From assembly GCA_014382585.1 (NCBI GenBank), contig JACNJL010000043.1, positions 54,429-118,428 on the forward strand: DNA of 64,000 nucleotides. Direction: 5' to 3'. Source of the stretch: Limisphaerales bacterium (GTDB taxonomy: Bacteria > Verrucomicrobiota > Verrucomicrobiia > Limisphaerales > UBA1100). The notes beneath the pieces are model-generated. The model was not told the DNA's origin. It searched no databases and worked only from the letters and a program-made list of their open reading frames with translations. Below are positions 6,867 to 15,551 of this stretch, piece after piece. The position numbers were made by a program, and so were the translations under genes. The first letter of the stretch is position 1. Each line of letters begins with the position of its first letter.

Positions 6867-9800
6867 GGAAGAATTGGAAAAACCGATGCGGCCTTGCCTT
6901 TGTGTTGGCGGCGCTGTGCCTGTCGCCGTTCGGGGCGCGGGCGTTTGTGTTAATCGGGCCTACCAATCCGTCCATTGCATCGGGCGGGCGATTGCAGGCT
7001 CCCAATGGCGTGGGCACGGCCACAGTGCCGAATGTGAACATGGATGACCCGATGGGGCGCCCCACGCCGGTGAAGGAGTTTAACCGCTGGAATTATCCGG
7101 AGCTTACGTATGCGTTCGACAGCACATTCATTCGATACTTCGGTCACAACGGGATGGCAGCGATCAGTAATGCGTTTACTGTGCTGAATGATTATTTTGA
7201 GCCTACGGATAAGGCGTACACAAACGGTGTAAGTTCGTTGAACTTGATCACTGAATTCGACCAGCATTTTTCAACGTGGGAATTCAATCCGTCGGCCAAC
7301 ATTAATAGCGTGACGGATATGGAATCCATTACGTTGGGATTGCTGGTAAACCATTTAGGGCTAGGGAACCCGCATCGTTACTGCTTCGTGATTCACGATG
7401 TGATGGGTTATAACACAGCAAATAACGCTGGCACATTTCAGATTTCGATGCGGAATTTTGATCCGTATACCTACCAGCCGACGGCGGTGATTAATGGGGT
7501 GTCGCATAGCTACTGGTTATATAATAATAGCCCGGCCAATACGGCTAATATTACGATTTGGGATGCGGTTGAGTACACAATTGGAAATGATAACCAATAT
7601 AGCGCCATCGCCGCGATTCGGGATGTCATCAACTTCGGCGGGATGCCTTGGCCTTCGGTGGCGCCAACGGTGTTCCGCACGCCGGGCGTTTTCTTTCGTC
7701 CGGACTATTCAGGGAATCTCCCGGCCCCTCCAAATGTGGGAGGCAAATCACGTGATCAGCCCCGTCATACGCTAACTTTTGATGACGCGGGTGGGTTGAA
7801 ATACCTTTACCGCACAAATAACGTGGTGTTCGAGGCGTTGGATGCATCCGTCACGTTGGTGACCCCTGCGAATATGAATCCAGTAACTTCCGCTCAAACT
7901 GGAGCCGTGCCGCCAAATTCACCGTTCCTGACACCGCAAAGGCGGGCGATTGTTGGAATTGTGGCCGCTGGTTTTACGCCGGTGGCACCGACAGGGGGAA
8001 ATATACGGCCAAACCCAACTGGATTGGTAGGTGGTGCGGCTGCCGGGGCTGTATCAGCCAATGCATTACGTGGAGGAATTAACAAAATTAAATTTGTCTA
8101 TCGGGCATTTGATTCGTTGATTGGCCAGGATTTTCTTCCGTACTCAACAGTGTGGACGGATGTGTTCATCACAAATGCCGTTCAAAATGCAGCGATGGTG
8201 CACGGAACGCCTCCTTATTTTTCACAGTTAGTTTCAAGAACAACAACGATCCCGGACATCATTTTTATAGCTAATGATTTGGGGGTGGCGGGCAATACCA
8301 TTCCAGTAATTTCGCTTCCCGATACAGCGGGGTGGACATCATTAACCGCTCCAAATACTCAACAGGGCAGTGTGGCGGTAATGCAGGGGCCCGGTACAAT
8401 TTTGAGGCCAGCACCGACGCAATCCATCCAATTTATCTACACAACACGTGCGCCATTCCATCAAGTCGTATGGACAGGTGAGCCTGGTATTGAGGGAAAT
8501 TTTGTGACGCAATTTCAATGGGGATGGGTCACAAACACGGGCCCTGAAGATTACATAACTTTTCCAGAGTCAGACATTACCCAAATGGAAGCAGTTACGG
8601 CACCGTCGGGGACGGTTGCGTCAATCGCGCACATCGATATTTTATCCGGAGTGACTGGGGAAATTCGAACGGACAGCACAATTAATCGGACCCGCGACAC
8701 AATTTATATTTACGGCTCGAGAACGGATACGGTTACCGAAATCCAAATTTTAGATACGACAGGATTGGTCATCTTACAAAAGATAAATCCGCGGGCTTAC
8801 ATTTTGAGTGATCAGCTCATTAAACTGCCGCCGGGTGTTCTGGGGAGCGTGACAGAAGGCGCGACACGATTGATTCGGTTGATCAATCCGAAAGGTGAAA
8901 GTGCATTATATAATTTTGCAACAATTAACGCCGGGTATCCAATTGTTCAAAGTACTCAATACGACGGGCTGCCGTTGAATACCCGAAAAAGTTTGTTGAT
9001 CCGAGGAAGCGGATTCATCACGGCAGCAGGTGCGGTCGCAAATCAGATCGAGTTCTATGATGATAATAATGTCACGAATTATGAACTTGATACACCCAAT
9101 TATAATATTATCACGGCACCGGACAATAATGCGAGTGGTAGGAAATGGACCGTGACGGACACGACAATATACATTCCAGCAGATTACTTTTCAGAAAATA
9201 ATTCAACAGCCTTTGGTTCAGATATAGGGTTGGCAAATACAAGAATTCGTAGTGATGGGAACAATTCAGATGTAACGCGTAATACGTTTGGAAGGAATAT
9301 ACGGGTAACGCGGTCAGATGGTCAGCGGAGTCCGGCGCGACCCAATGCGCATAAATTTACGCACTTGGGTGTGGGTGGCGAACGCGCGGTTACGGGGCAA
9401 ACTTGGCCGGTGATTAAGGAGGTGTTCACCGTGTCGACGATTCCAACAGGGTTGACTGTTGACGATGGCAACAGGACTTGGACGCGTGGAAATAACGCTG
9501 ATATATTAACCATTAGAGGGTCTGGGTTGGATTTGGCGCTATCAATTGAGTTCGTTGATGGAAGCGGAAATTTAATTCAATCAACCGATAACAACGGGTT
9601 GCCGCCAAGCGCTTTGAGTTTGAGGAATGCGGTTGAGCCAAGCGTGCTTGCTGTCGGAGTTTCGCTGAGGGCCTGGGATGATCCGACGATTGTTGGGGAT
9701 ACCGACGGATTTGAAATTCAAATTACCCCTGTAGATTTTGGTATGAACGGAATATCGCTATTCGATAGTCAAACCGGAACGAATCTCGATGCCAGAAGGC

Positions 9801-9871
9801 GTGTTGTGATTAGGACCCCATTTGGAACTGCGATCGGCCCTCCGGTCAGTTATCTATTTATTCAAAACTGA
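6863..9871 (+). CDS. Large secreted protein of unknown function inside the dcw cluster (1002 aa)
   Basis: Not recognised as a named family. A signal peptide is clear (basic start, hydrophobic LAFVLAALCLSPF, then ARA at 24-26). The first third (about 70-320) is a folded region rich in aromatic and Asn residues with RWNYPELTYAFD, YFGHNG and LNDYF; it recalls secreted verrucomicrobial proteins, and I see no HExxH metalloprotease motif. From about residue 600 there are at least three IPT/TIG-like beta units (DTIYIYGSRTD, KSLLIRGSGF, DILTIRGSGLD), ending SYLFIQN without a sorting signal. Its stop is four bases before the rsmH start. The DNA is visibly richer in A+T than most flanking dcw genes. 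An envelope or surface role is inference from secretion and context. Confidence 0.75.
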   Translation: MRKNWKNRCGLAFVLAALCLSPFGARAFVLIGPTNPSIASGGRLQAPNGVGTATVPNVNMDDPMGRPTPVKEFNRWNYPELTYAFDSTFIRYFGHNGMAAISNAFTVLNDYFEPTDKAYTNGVSSLNLITEFDQHFSTWEFNPSANINSVTDMESITLGLLVNHLGLGNPHRYCFVIHDVMGYNTANNAGTFQISMRNFDPYTYQPTAVINGVSHSYWLYNNSPANTANITIWDAVEYTIGNDNQYSAIAAIRDVINFGGMPWPSVAPTVFRTPGVFFRPDYSGNLPAPPNVGGKSRDQPRHTLTFDDAGGLKYLYRTNNVVFEALDASVTLVTPANMNPVTSAQTGAVPPNSPFLTPQRRAIVGIVAAGFTPVAPTGGNIRPNPTGLVGGAAAGAVSANALRGGINKIKFVYRAFDSLIGQDFLPYSTVWTDVFITNAVQNAAMVHGTPPYFSQLVSRTTTIPDIIFIANDLGVAGNTIPVISLPDTAGWTSLTAPNTQQGSVAVMQGPGTILRPAPTQSIQFIYTTRAPFHQVVWTGEPGIEGNFVTQFQWGWVTNTGPEDYITFPESDITQMEAVTAPSGTVASIAHIDILSGVTGEIRTDSTINRTRDTIYIYGSRTDTVTEIQILDTTGLVILQKINPRAYILSDQLIKLPPGVLGSVTEGATRLIRLINPKGESALYNFATINAGYPIVQSTQYDGLPLNTRKSLLIRGSGFITAAGAVANQIEFYDDNNVTNYELDTPNYNIITAPDNNASGRKWTVTDTTIYIPADYFSENNSTAFGSDIGLANTRIRSDGNNSDVTRNTFGRNIRVTRSDGQRSPARPNAHKFTHLGVGGERAVTGQTWPVIKEVFTVSTIPTGLTVDDGNRTWTRGNNADILTIRGSGLDLALSIEFVDGSGNLIQSTDNNGLPPSALSLRNAVEPSVLAVGVSLRAWDDPTIVGDTDGFEIQITPVDFGMNGISLFDSQTGTNLDARRRVVIRTPFGTAIGPPVSYLFIQN

Positions 9872-9874
9872 TGC

Positions 9875-10819
9875 GTGAAGGATTTCGTTCATTTACCAGT
9901 ATTAGCCAAAGAAGTGTTGGCAGGGATTCGGCCTCGGGAAAATGGAAGGTATGCCGACGGGACTGTGGGCGGTGGTGGTCATGCTGAAATGATTTTAAAA
10001 GCCGGCGCTGGGAGCTGGCTTGGGGGAAGCGATCGGGATGGCGCTGCTGTGGAGGCTGCGTCATCCCGGCTCGCACCCTTCGGTGAAAGGGTTGAGATTC
10101 GCCGTGGCAATTATTCGGCGATGAGTGATTGGATTGGGTTAGGCACGCTTGACGGTGTTTTGTTGGATTTGGGAGTGAGTTCGCCGCAATTGGATGAAGC
10201 AGGTCGCGGGTTTAGTTTGCAAAACGAAGGACCGCTCGATATGCGAATGGATGACAATCAGAAAGTAACTGCAGCAGATTGGGTCAATGCCCGGTCCGAG
10301 TTGGAATTATCCAATTTAATTTATGAGTTAGGCGGAGAAAGGAAATCAAGGAGAATTGCACGGTCAATTGTTCGCCGACGCAAAGTTAAATTATTTGAAA
10401 CAACAACAGAATTAGCAAATTTAATTGAGCAGGAATGCCCGCGAAGAGGGCAAAAAATTCATCCAGCAACTCGAACTTTTCAAGCATTGCGAATGACGGT
10501 AAATAATGAAATTGAAGAGTTGCGAACAGGATTGCCGCGTGTGGCCAGTTTATTGAAACGAGGGGGAAGATTGGCGATCATCACATTTCATTCAGGTGAA
10601 GATCGGATTGTGAAACAATTTGGGCGTGAGGAGTCACGTGAATATGACGTGGTGGGTGATGTCGATATCCCGGACCTGCGAGTGCAGCGGCCGGCTCGAA
10701 TGCGATGGGTAAATCGTCGCGCAATTAGAGCAACTGAGCGTGAGGCAGAAAACAACCCTCGATCAAGAAGTGCACAGTTACGTGTATTAGAAAAACTGGG
10801 GGAAATGGAAGGCGAATAA
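9875..10819 (+). CDS. rsmH: 16S rRNA (cytosine1402-N4)-methyltransferase
   Basis: RsmH (MraW) methylates C1402 of 16S rRNA and is a standard early dcw gene. The 314-residue protein shows FVHLPVLAKEVLAGI at the N-terminus, the SAM-binding TVGGGGHAEMIL, the DGVLLDLGVSSPQLDEAGRG block, GPLDMRMD, and HPATRTFQALRMTVNNEIEE. The start is a GTG at 9875; the ATG at 9871 is out of frame. The gene lies between two large secreted-protein genes, three bases after the first and overlapping the second as TAATG. Its third codon positions are A/T-rich like its two neighbours, unlike the mur genes. Confidence 0.95.
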   Translation: MKDFVHLPVLAKEVLAGIRPRENGRYADGTVGGGGHAEMILKAGAGSWLGGSDRDGAAVEAASSRLAPFGERVEIRRGNYSAMSDWIGLGTLDGVLLDLGVSSPQLDEAGRGFSLQNEGPLDMRMDDNQKVTAADWVNARSELELSNLIYELGGERKSRRIARSIVRRRKVKLFETTTELANLIEQECPRRGQKIHPATRTFQALRMTVNNEIEELRTGLPRVASLLKRGGRLAIITFHSGEDRIVKQFGREESREYDVVGDVDIPDLRVQRPARMRWVNRRAIRATEREAENNPRSRSAQLRVLEKLGEMEGE

Positions 10820-13287
10820 TGAACGCAATTCAAAAAAACCTAATGATCAGTTTGATATTGGTGTTGGTGCCGGCAAATGTTCAGTCTGCGATAGGGCCAA
10901 TTGGCGAAGTATTTACTTTGGGCGGTGATTTGGTGGGCCACCAAAGCAACCCCGAGTTGGATTTTAATTCGAACGGAGGGTTTGCGGTATGGGAACACAC
11001 ATCAAAAAACAGCAATGGAAGTAAAATACTGTTGCAGCCATTAAATGTTTTGATGGAGCAAAATGGCGGGCCAGTCCGGGTGAGTGAATCTACTTCGCGG
11101 GATGATGAGGCGCATCCTCAAGTGGCGATGTTGCCAAATGGTGGGGCGGTGATTGTATGGGAAGCGGGCGCACGGAAATCACGGGATGTTTATATCAGGT
11201 TTGTCAATCAAAACGGCAACCCCATGGGCGGGACTCAAGTGGTAAATTCATTTACACGCGGTAATCAGGACAGGCCGGATGTGGCAGTAAATCAAAAGGG
11301 AGAGGTTTGTGTATGTTGGGAAAGTCAATATCAGGACGGTGCGGGAGACGGGGTTTATGCCAGACGGTTTAATGCGCAGGGAATCAAGGTCGGCGCGGAA
11401 ATTCAAATGAACCAAACAATTAAATGGAGCCAGTTTAACACTGCCATCGCAGCGCTTAAAGGTGACGGGTTTATGGTTACATGGGTAAATGAAGTCGAGC
11501 AAGGCAAGCAGTATGCAATGGCCGGTAATGGCCAATATGGCCAAGCGGGAGGGGGTGAAGAATTGCACCAAGTTAGTGTTTCGTTTATGAGAAGTCAGAT
11601 TATGGGACGTGGAATAGATGGTCGGGGGAATTTATTGGGCAATGAGTTTAGATTAGATGGCGGCCAGGCAATTTGTGCAAATCCGGATGTGGTTTCAACA
11701 GCGGCCGGTGGATTTGCCGTGGCTTGGGAGGAGCTGAATGAAAGTGGGCTAGGCATGGGCCAGGATATTTATACCCGTTCATTTACAGATCAAGGGCAAC
11801 CATTGGGGCCACGAACATTACATAATCGGTTTGGCGGGGGGGACCAGGTAAGTCCAGCATTGGCGGCGACTGCGGATGGTGTATTGGTGGCATGGGATTG
11901 TGGGTCAAATACAAAATCAGGAAGTGAAATTCATGGAAGAATGTTAAAAGGGGGAGCTGAGTTTCGGGTCAACACTCGAGTGATAAACAAACAAAATATG
12001 ACGGCAGCGGCGGGCAATGGAAACGGGATGTTGATGGTGGCATGGGTAGATGTAATCAGCCCGACAAGTTTTTTATTAAAAGCACAGCGTTATTCAACGA
12101 AAAATCCATCCATTGATTTAGCAGCAGGAGCAGATGTCACTGGAGGCGGGCAGGGGCCTAATAAGGTGGTTCTTGCTATAAAGAAAGAGGGTAAAAGTCC
12201 GGGTGGTGTAAAAATGGAAGAAAAAAAAGAGGAGGCGGTTGGGAATGTTGTGGTCCAGCACGAGAGTGCAATTGCAGAAGCAGTGAGGACGACACAAGCC
12301 TCAGCAAGAGCAGCACAAAATGCCGTAAAGCAAGCGTCCCGCCAAAGCACGCGTAATGTGGGTAACGTGATCAAGCCCCCGTCAGCAGGTGCAATTGCTC
12401 GTCCAGTAAACGCCGAAGTAGTCAATAACGGGGGTGGCCAGCAAAACATAAATTCTAAACCGTCAGGAGGGCAATCGGTATTTGGAATGCATACAGTCAG
12501 CGGTGGAAGTTCAATGAGAATGAGTGCCGCGGGTCGGCCCACAATCATTCAGCGGCCAACAACACAGAATGTATCAGCTAAAACGGGAACATCTGCAGGG
12601 GCAAGGCACAATGCTGCTGGGGTATCTCGGGGTGCGGGTGCACCGATGGCGGGCGGACGGCCGGCCGCTTCAATGGTTACGACTCAAGCAGCGCGCAACG
12701 CGTTATTATCGACCGCCAGGAATTATTCGGGGGCGAGGCGGATTGGATCTCTTGGGTCAGCGCCATCAATACGCAACCCAATAACAACTGCAAGAGGAGC
12801 AACTTCCTCAGTGAGAAATCGAGCCACCTTTAATACTCAATCGCGGTTATCTTCGGTGCCGGGAACCCGAGGAAATTTTTCACCCGGGACAGTTGTTAGT
12901 CAGGGTAATTCACAGCGCCAATTGTTTGCATTCAGAGGTTCGCAGAGTGGTAGCGTGGCGACTCGCGGAACGATAAGTGGGCCGTATAGGGCGACACAAA
13001 CAACAGTTCAATCACGATTTAATGAGATCCGAAACAGGGCAAACACAGGCAGTGCAGTTGCACAACAAATGCGCAATATCCCTGTACCATCAAAAGTGAC
13101 ATTACAAAATGGCCGAATGAGTTTACGGTTTGATAGCCGGCCGGGAAGTCGGTATGTGGTTCAAACCTCGAACGACCGAAGTAATTGGACAGCAGTGGGT
13201 AATCCGAAAGTGGGTACAGGGCGATCAATGTCAGTGCCGTTTCAATCGAATGGACAACGTTTCATCAGGGTGGTACCGCGCGATTAA
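10819..13287 (+). CDS. Secreted beta-propeller-like protein with basic low-complexity tail (822 aa)
   Basis: Unknown function. After a signal peptide (LMISLILVLVPANVQSA) residues about 35-430 hold repeats of about 50-60 residues with the pattern P-x-V-A-x-x-x-x-G-G-x-V-x-W-E...Y-x-R-x-x-x-x-x-G, for example HPQVAMLPNGGAVIVWE, RPDVAVNQKGEVCVCWE and NPDVVSTAAGGFAVAWEE; this suggests a beta-propeller or stacked beta repeats. Residues about 480-755 are low-complexity, rich in Ala, Ser, Gly, Gln, Asn and Arg and strongly basic. A final domain of about 65 residues (GSRYVVQTSNDRSNWTAVGN ... RFIRVVPRD) matches a C-terminal module common in verrucomicrobial exoproteins. The start overlaps the rsmH stop (TAATG). 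Its place before ftsL suggests an envelope role. Confidence 0.75.
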   Translation: MNAIQKNLMISLILVLVPANVQSAIGPIGEVFTLGGDLVGHQSNPELDFNSNGGFAVWEHTSKNSNGSKILLQPLNVLMEQNGGPVRVSESTSRDDEAHPQVAMLPNGGAVIVWEAGARKSRDVYIRFVNQNGNPMGGTQVVNSFTRGNQDRPDVAVNQKGEVCVCWESQYQDGAGDGVYARRFNAQGIKVGAEIQMNQTIKWSQFNTAIAALKGDGFMVTWVNEVEQGKQYAMAGNGQYGQAGGGEELHQVSVSFMRSQIMGRGIDGRGNLLGNEFRLDGGQAICANPDVVSTAAGGFAVAWEELNESGLGMGQDIYTRSFTDQGQPLGPRTLHNRFGGGDQVSPALAATADGVLVAWDCGSNTKSGSEIHGRMLKGGAEFRVNTRVINKQNMTAAAGNGNGMLMVAWVDVISPTSFLLKAQRYSTKNPSIDLAAGADVTGGGQGPNKVVLAIKKEGKSPGGVKMEEKKEEAVGNVVVQHESAIAEAVRTTQASARAAQNAVKQASRQSTRNVGNVIKPPSAGAIARPVNAEVVNNGGGQQNINSKPSGGQSVFGMHTVSGGSSMRMSAAGRPTIIQRPTTQNVSAKTGTSAGARHNAAGVSRGAGAPMAGGRPAASMVTTQAARNALLSTARNYSGARRIGSLGSAPSIRNPITTARGATSSVRNRATFNTQSRLSSVPGTRGNFSPGTVVSQGNSQRQLFAFRGSQSGSVATRGTISGPYRATQTTVQSRFNEIRNRANTGSAVAQQMRNIPVPSKVTLQNGRMSLRFDSRPGSRYVVQTSNDRSNWTAVGNPKVGTGRSMSVPFQSNGQRFIRVVPRD

Positions 13288-13304
13288 AAAAGTTGGGGAT
13301 AACA

Positions 13305-13655
13305 ATGAATCGAAAACGAACAGCAATGTCAGTACGATTTGGGCCTGCGCTCAAGGCGGTGTTAATTTGTCTTGTCACGTGTAGCCTTGGGTTGGGCTAT
13401 GTGTGGCAGAAAAAACAAATTAACGACCTCGGGGCGCAGATCAAAAAAAACGAAAATAAGCTGGAGGATTTACGGCGGGAGAATAAACGCCGCGGGGACA
13501 CACTGGCGTACCTGATGAGTCCGCAGGAACTGGATGCCCGGCTACGTCAGTTAGGGTTGGATCTGGAAGTGCCGAGGCCGGAACAAATCGTGGTCTTGGT
13601 TGACGCAAAAATCGAGACCGCCCCATCGCGGCCGGTGCGCACTGCCAGTCGTTAA
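13305..13655 (+). CDS. ftsL: FtsL-like bitopic cell division protein
   Basis: A 116-residue protein with a basic cytoplasmic N-terminus, one membrane helix (about 17-34, AVLICLVTCSLGLGYVW) and a periplasmic coiled coil (KKQINDLGAQIKKNENKLED continuing to about 75), then YLMSPQELDARLRQLGLDL. Size, topology and position just before ftsI match FtsL, which joins FtsB and FtsQ in the divisome. Sequence conservation of FtsL is always low, so the name rests on architecture and synteny. The ATG at 13305 has GGGG six bases upstream; a TTG at 13293 is in frame but less likely. Confidence 0.75.
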   Translation: MNRKRTAMSVRFGPALKAVLICLVTCSLGLGYVWQKKQINDLGAQIKKNENKLEDLRRENKRRGDTLAYLMSPQELDARLRQLGLDLEVPRPEQIVVLVDAKIETAPSRPVRTASR

Positions 13656-13682
13656 TCCGTTTCCTCCAGCCGGGAAAGGTGC

Positions 13683-15548
13683 ATGGAGGGTAAAGATACT
13701 ACTCAAATTCGCAAAGGCGCACGGCGTTGGCTTTTCTTTTTTGCTGCGGTGATGCTCCTTTCATTCGGAGCGCTCGGCTATCGGTTGGTTGATCTTCAAG
13801 TGTTGCGGCACGATGAATTGCAATCATTTGCGCGCGATAACACCATCCGCACGATCATCCGTGAGCCACGCCGGGGTGATATCCGTGATATCCGAGGCAA
13901 TCTTCTTGCCACGAGTTTATTTGTGAAAACCGTGTGCGCGGATCCTGCTTTGATCGGGCGTTGGCATCCCCAAGTGGCGCATGCGTTGGCACCCATTTTA
14001 GATTTAGATGAGCAGGCATTAAGCCAACGCCTTAAACCGCAAATGATGCTTAACGAACAAGGCATCCTTCGCACCAATCGATATGTCGTACTCAAACGCA
14101 AAGTACCGCGCGAAGTGTGGGAGCAAGCAGCCGGAGCATTGCGGGACATGGATGTGGGCTTGGATGAAACTAAATTTTCACGGCAACAACATCTTGCGTT
14201 CCGGAGTCTTCGCCGTCAATCGGTGTTTGCCGATCGCAAGGAAGGCCAGTTACGTGTGTATCCAGGCAAAAAACACGCCGCGCATGTGCTTGGCTTTGTG
14301 GGCGGCGTGAGTCATCGCGGTAAAGAAGGCATCGAGCACGTGCTCGATAGTAAACTGGTGGGCTCGCGTGGATGGCGCGTCACCGAGACCGATTCCCGTA
14401 AGCGGGAAGTGGTGGCGTTGCGCCAACAGGATGTTGCGCCGCGCAATGGTTTACACGTAGTGCTTACGATTGATTCCGGCGTGCAACATATCGTTGAAGC
14501 TGAACTCGCCAAGGCAATGGCCAAACACCAACCGCTCGGCATTACCGCCATTGTGGTACGCCCCAAGACGGGCGCCATTGTCGCCATGGCAAACTTGCCG
14601 GATTTTGATCCAAACAACCCGGGAATTGCAGCCGCCGAAACCCGCCGCAACCGCGCTGTTACTGACACCGCGGAGCCGGGCTCCACATTTAAGATCGTCC
14701 CGATCGCAGCTGCGCTCAATGAGCGGATCGTTGGGCTGGCTTCCACGTTCCACTGTGAAAATGGATCCTTTCGATACGCGGGCAAATTGTTGCGTGATCA
14801 TCACGCGTACGGCAGTCTTACGGTCAAATCTATCATTACCAAATCTTCCAACATCGGTGCCGCCAAAGTGGGGCTTCGTCTCGGGGCGCCGCGTTTGCAC
14901 GGTTATATGAAGCAGTTTGGGTTTGGGGAACGCTCACGCATCAGTTTGCCCGGAGAAGTGCGCGGCACAGTGCATCCATTAACTAAATGGAACAAACTTT
15001 CCATCACCCGTGTGCCGATGGGGCATGAGGTGACTGCCACGCCGTTGCAAATGGCAATGATGATGAGCGCCATCGCGAATGGTGGAAAGTTAATGCGACC
15101 GATGGTGATGGATCATTTGGAGGATGATCGCGGGCGGGTGGTGGTGCAATACCATCCTGAACCTGTGCGGCAAGTGGTTTCCCCCGAAGCCGCTCGCGCC
15201 ACCACGGAGGCGCTTAAAACTGTCCCTCAACCGGGCGGCACCGCCAAACTCGCTGCGTTGCAATATTACACCGTGGCCGGCAAAACCGGTACCGCTCAAA
15301 AAGCCGGTCGCGGGGGATATCTGCCCGGCAAATATTATGCCTCCTTCGTAGGGTTTTTCCCGGCAGACGCGCCGGCGTTATGCATCCTTGTTTCGATGGA
15401 CGAACCGAAGGGCGACTACTACGGCGGACTCACCGCCGCGCCGGTTTTCAAAGCAATCGCCGAACGCACCGCCGGTTACCTTGGCTTGAAGCCGGACCTC
15501 GTTCAACAAGGCTCCATGGTTTCCGGCAATAACTCCGAACCGCGTTGA
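13683..15548 (+). CDS. ftsI: Division-type class B penicillin-binding protein (transpeptidase FtsI/PBP3)
   Basis: Cross-links septal peptidoglycan. The 621-residue protein has a cytoplasmic tail, one membrane anchor (about 17-35), the PBP dimer domain (RRGDIRDIRGNLLATS at about 64-79), and a transpeptidase domain with all three active-site motifs: S334-T-F-K337, S388-S-N390 and K534-T-G-T. There is no PASTA domain. The start ATG has AAAGG a few bases upstream. It lies between the FtsL-like gene and murE, as expected in dcw clusters, and is the presumed partner of FtsW encoded at 22-23 kb. Confidence 0.95.
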   Translation: MEGKDTTQIRKGARRWLFFFAAVMLLSFGALGYRLVDLQVLRHDELQSFARDNTIRTIIREPRRGDIRDIRGNLLATSLFVKTVCADPALIGRWHPQVAHALAPILDLDEQALSQRLKPQMMLNEQGILRTNRYVVLKRKVPREVWEQAAGALRDMDVGLDETKFSRQQHLAFRSLRRQSVFADRKEGQLRVYPGKKHAAHVLGFVGGVSHRGKEGIEHVLDSKLVGSRGWRVTETDSRKREVVALRQQDVAPRNGLHVVLTIDSGVQHIVEAELAKAMAKHQPLGITAIVVRPKTGAIVAMANLPDFDPNNPGIAAAETRRNRAVTDTAEPGSTFKIVPIAAALNERIVGLASTFHCENGSFRYAGKLLRDHHAYGSLTVKSIITKSSNIGAAKVGLRLGAPRLHGYMKQFGFGERSRISLPGEVRGTVHPLTKWNKLSITRVPMGHEVTATPLQMAMMMSAIANGGKLMRPMVMDHLEDDRGRVVVQYHPEPVRQVVSPEAARATTEALKTVPQPGGTAKLAALQYYTVAGKTGTAQKAGRGGYLPGKYYASFVGFFPADAPALCILVSMDEPKGDYYGGLTAAPVFKAIAERTAGYLGLKPDLVQQGSMVSGNNSEPR

Positions 15549-15551
15549 GCC

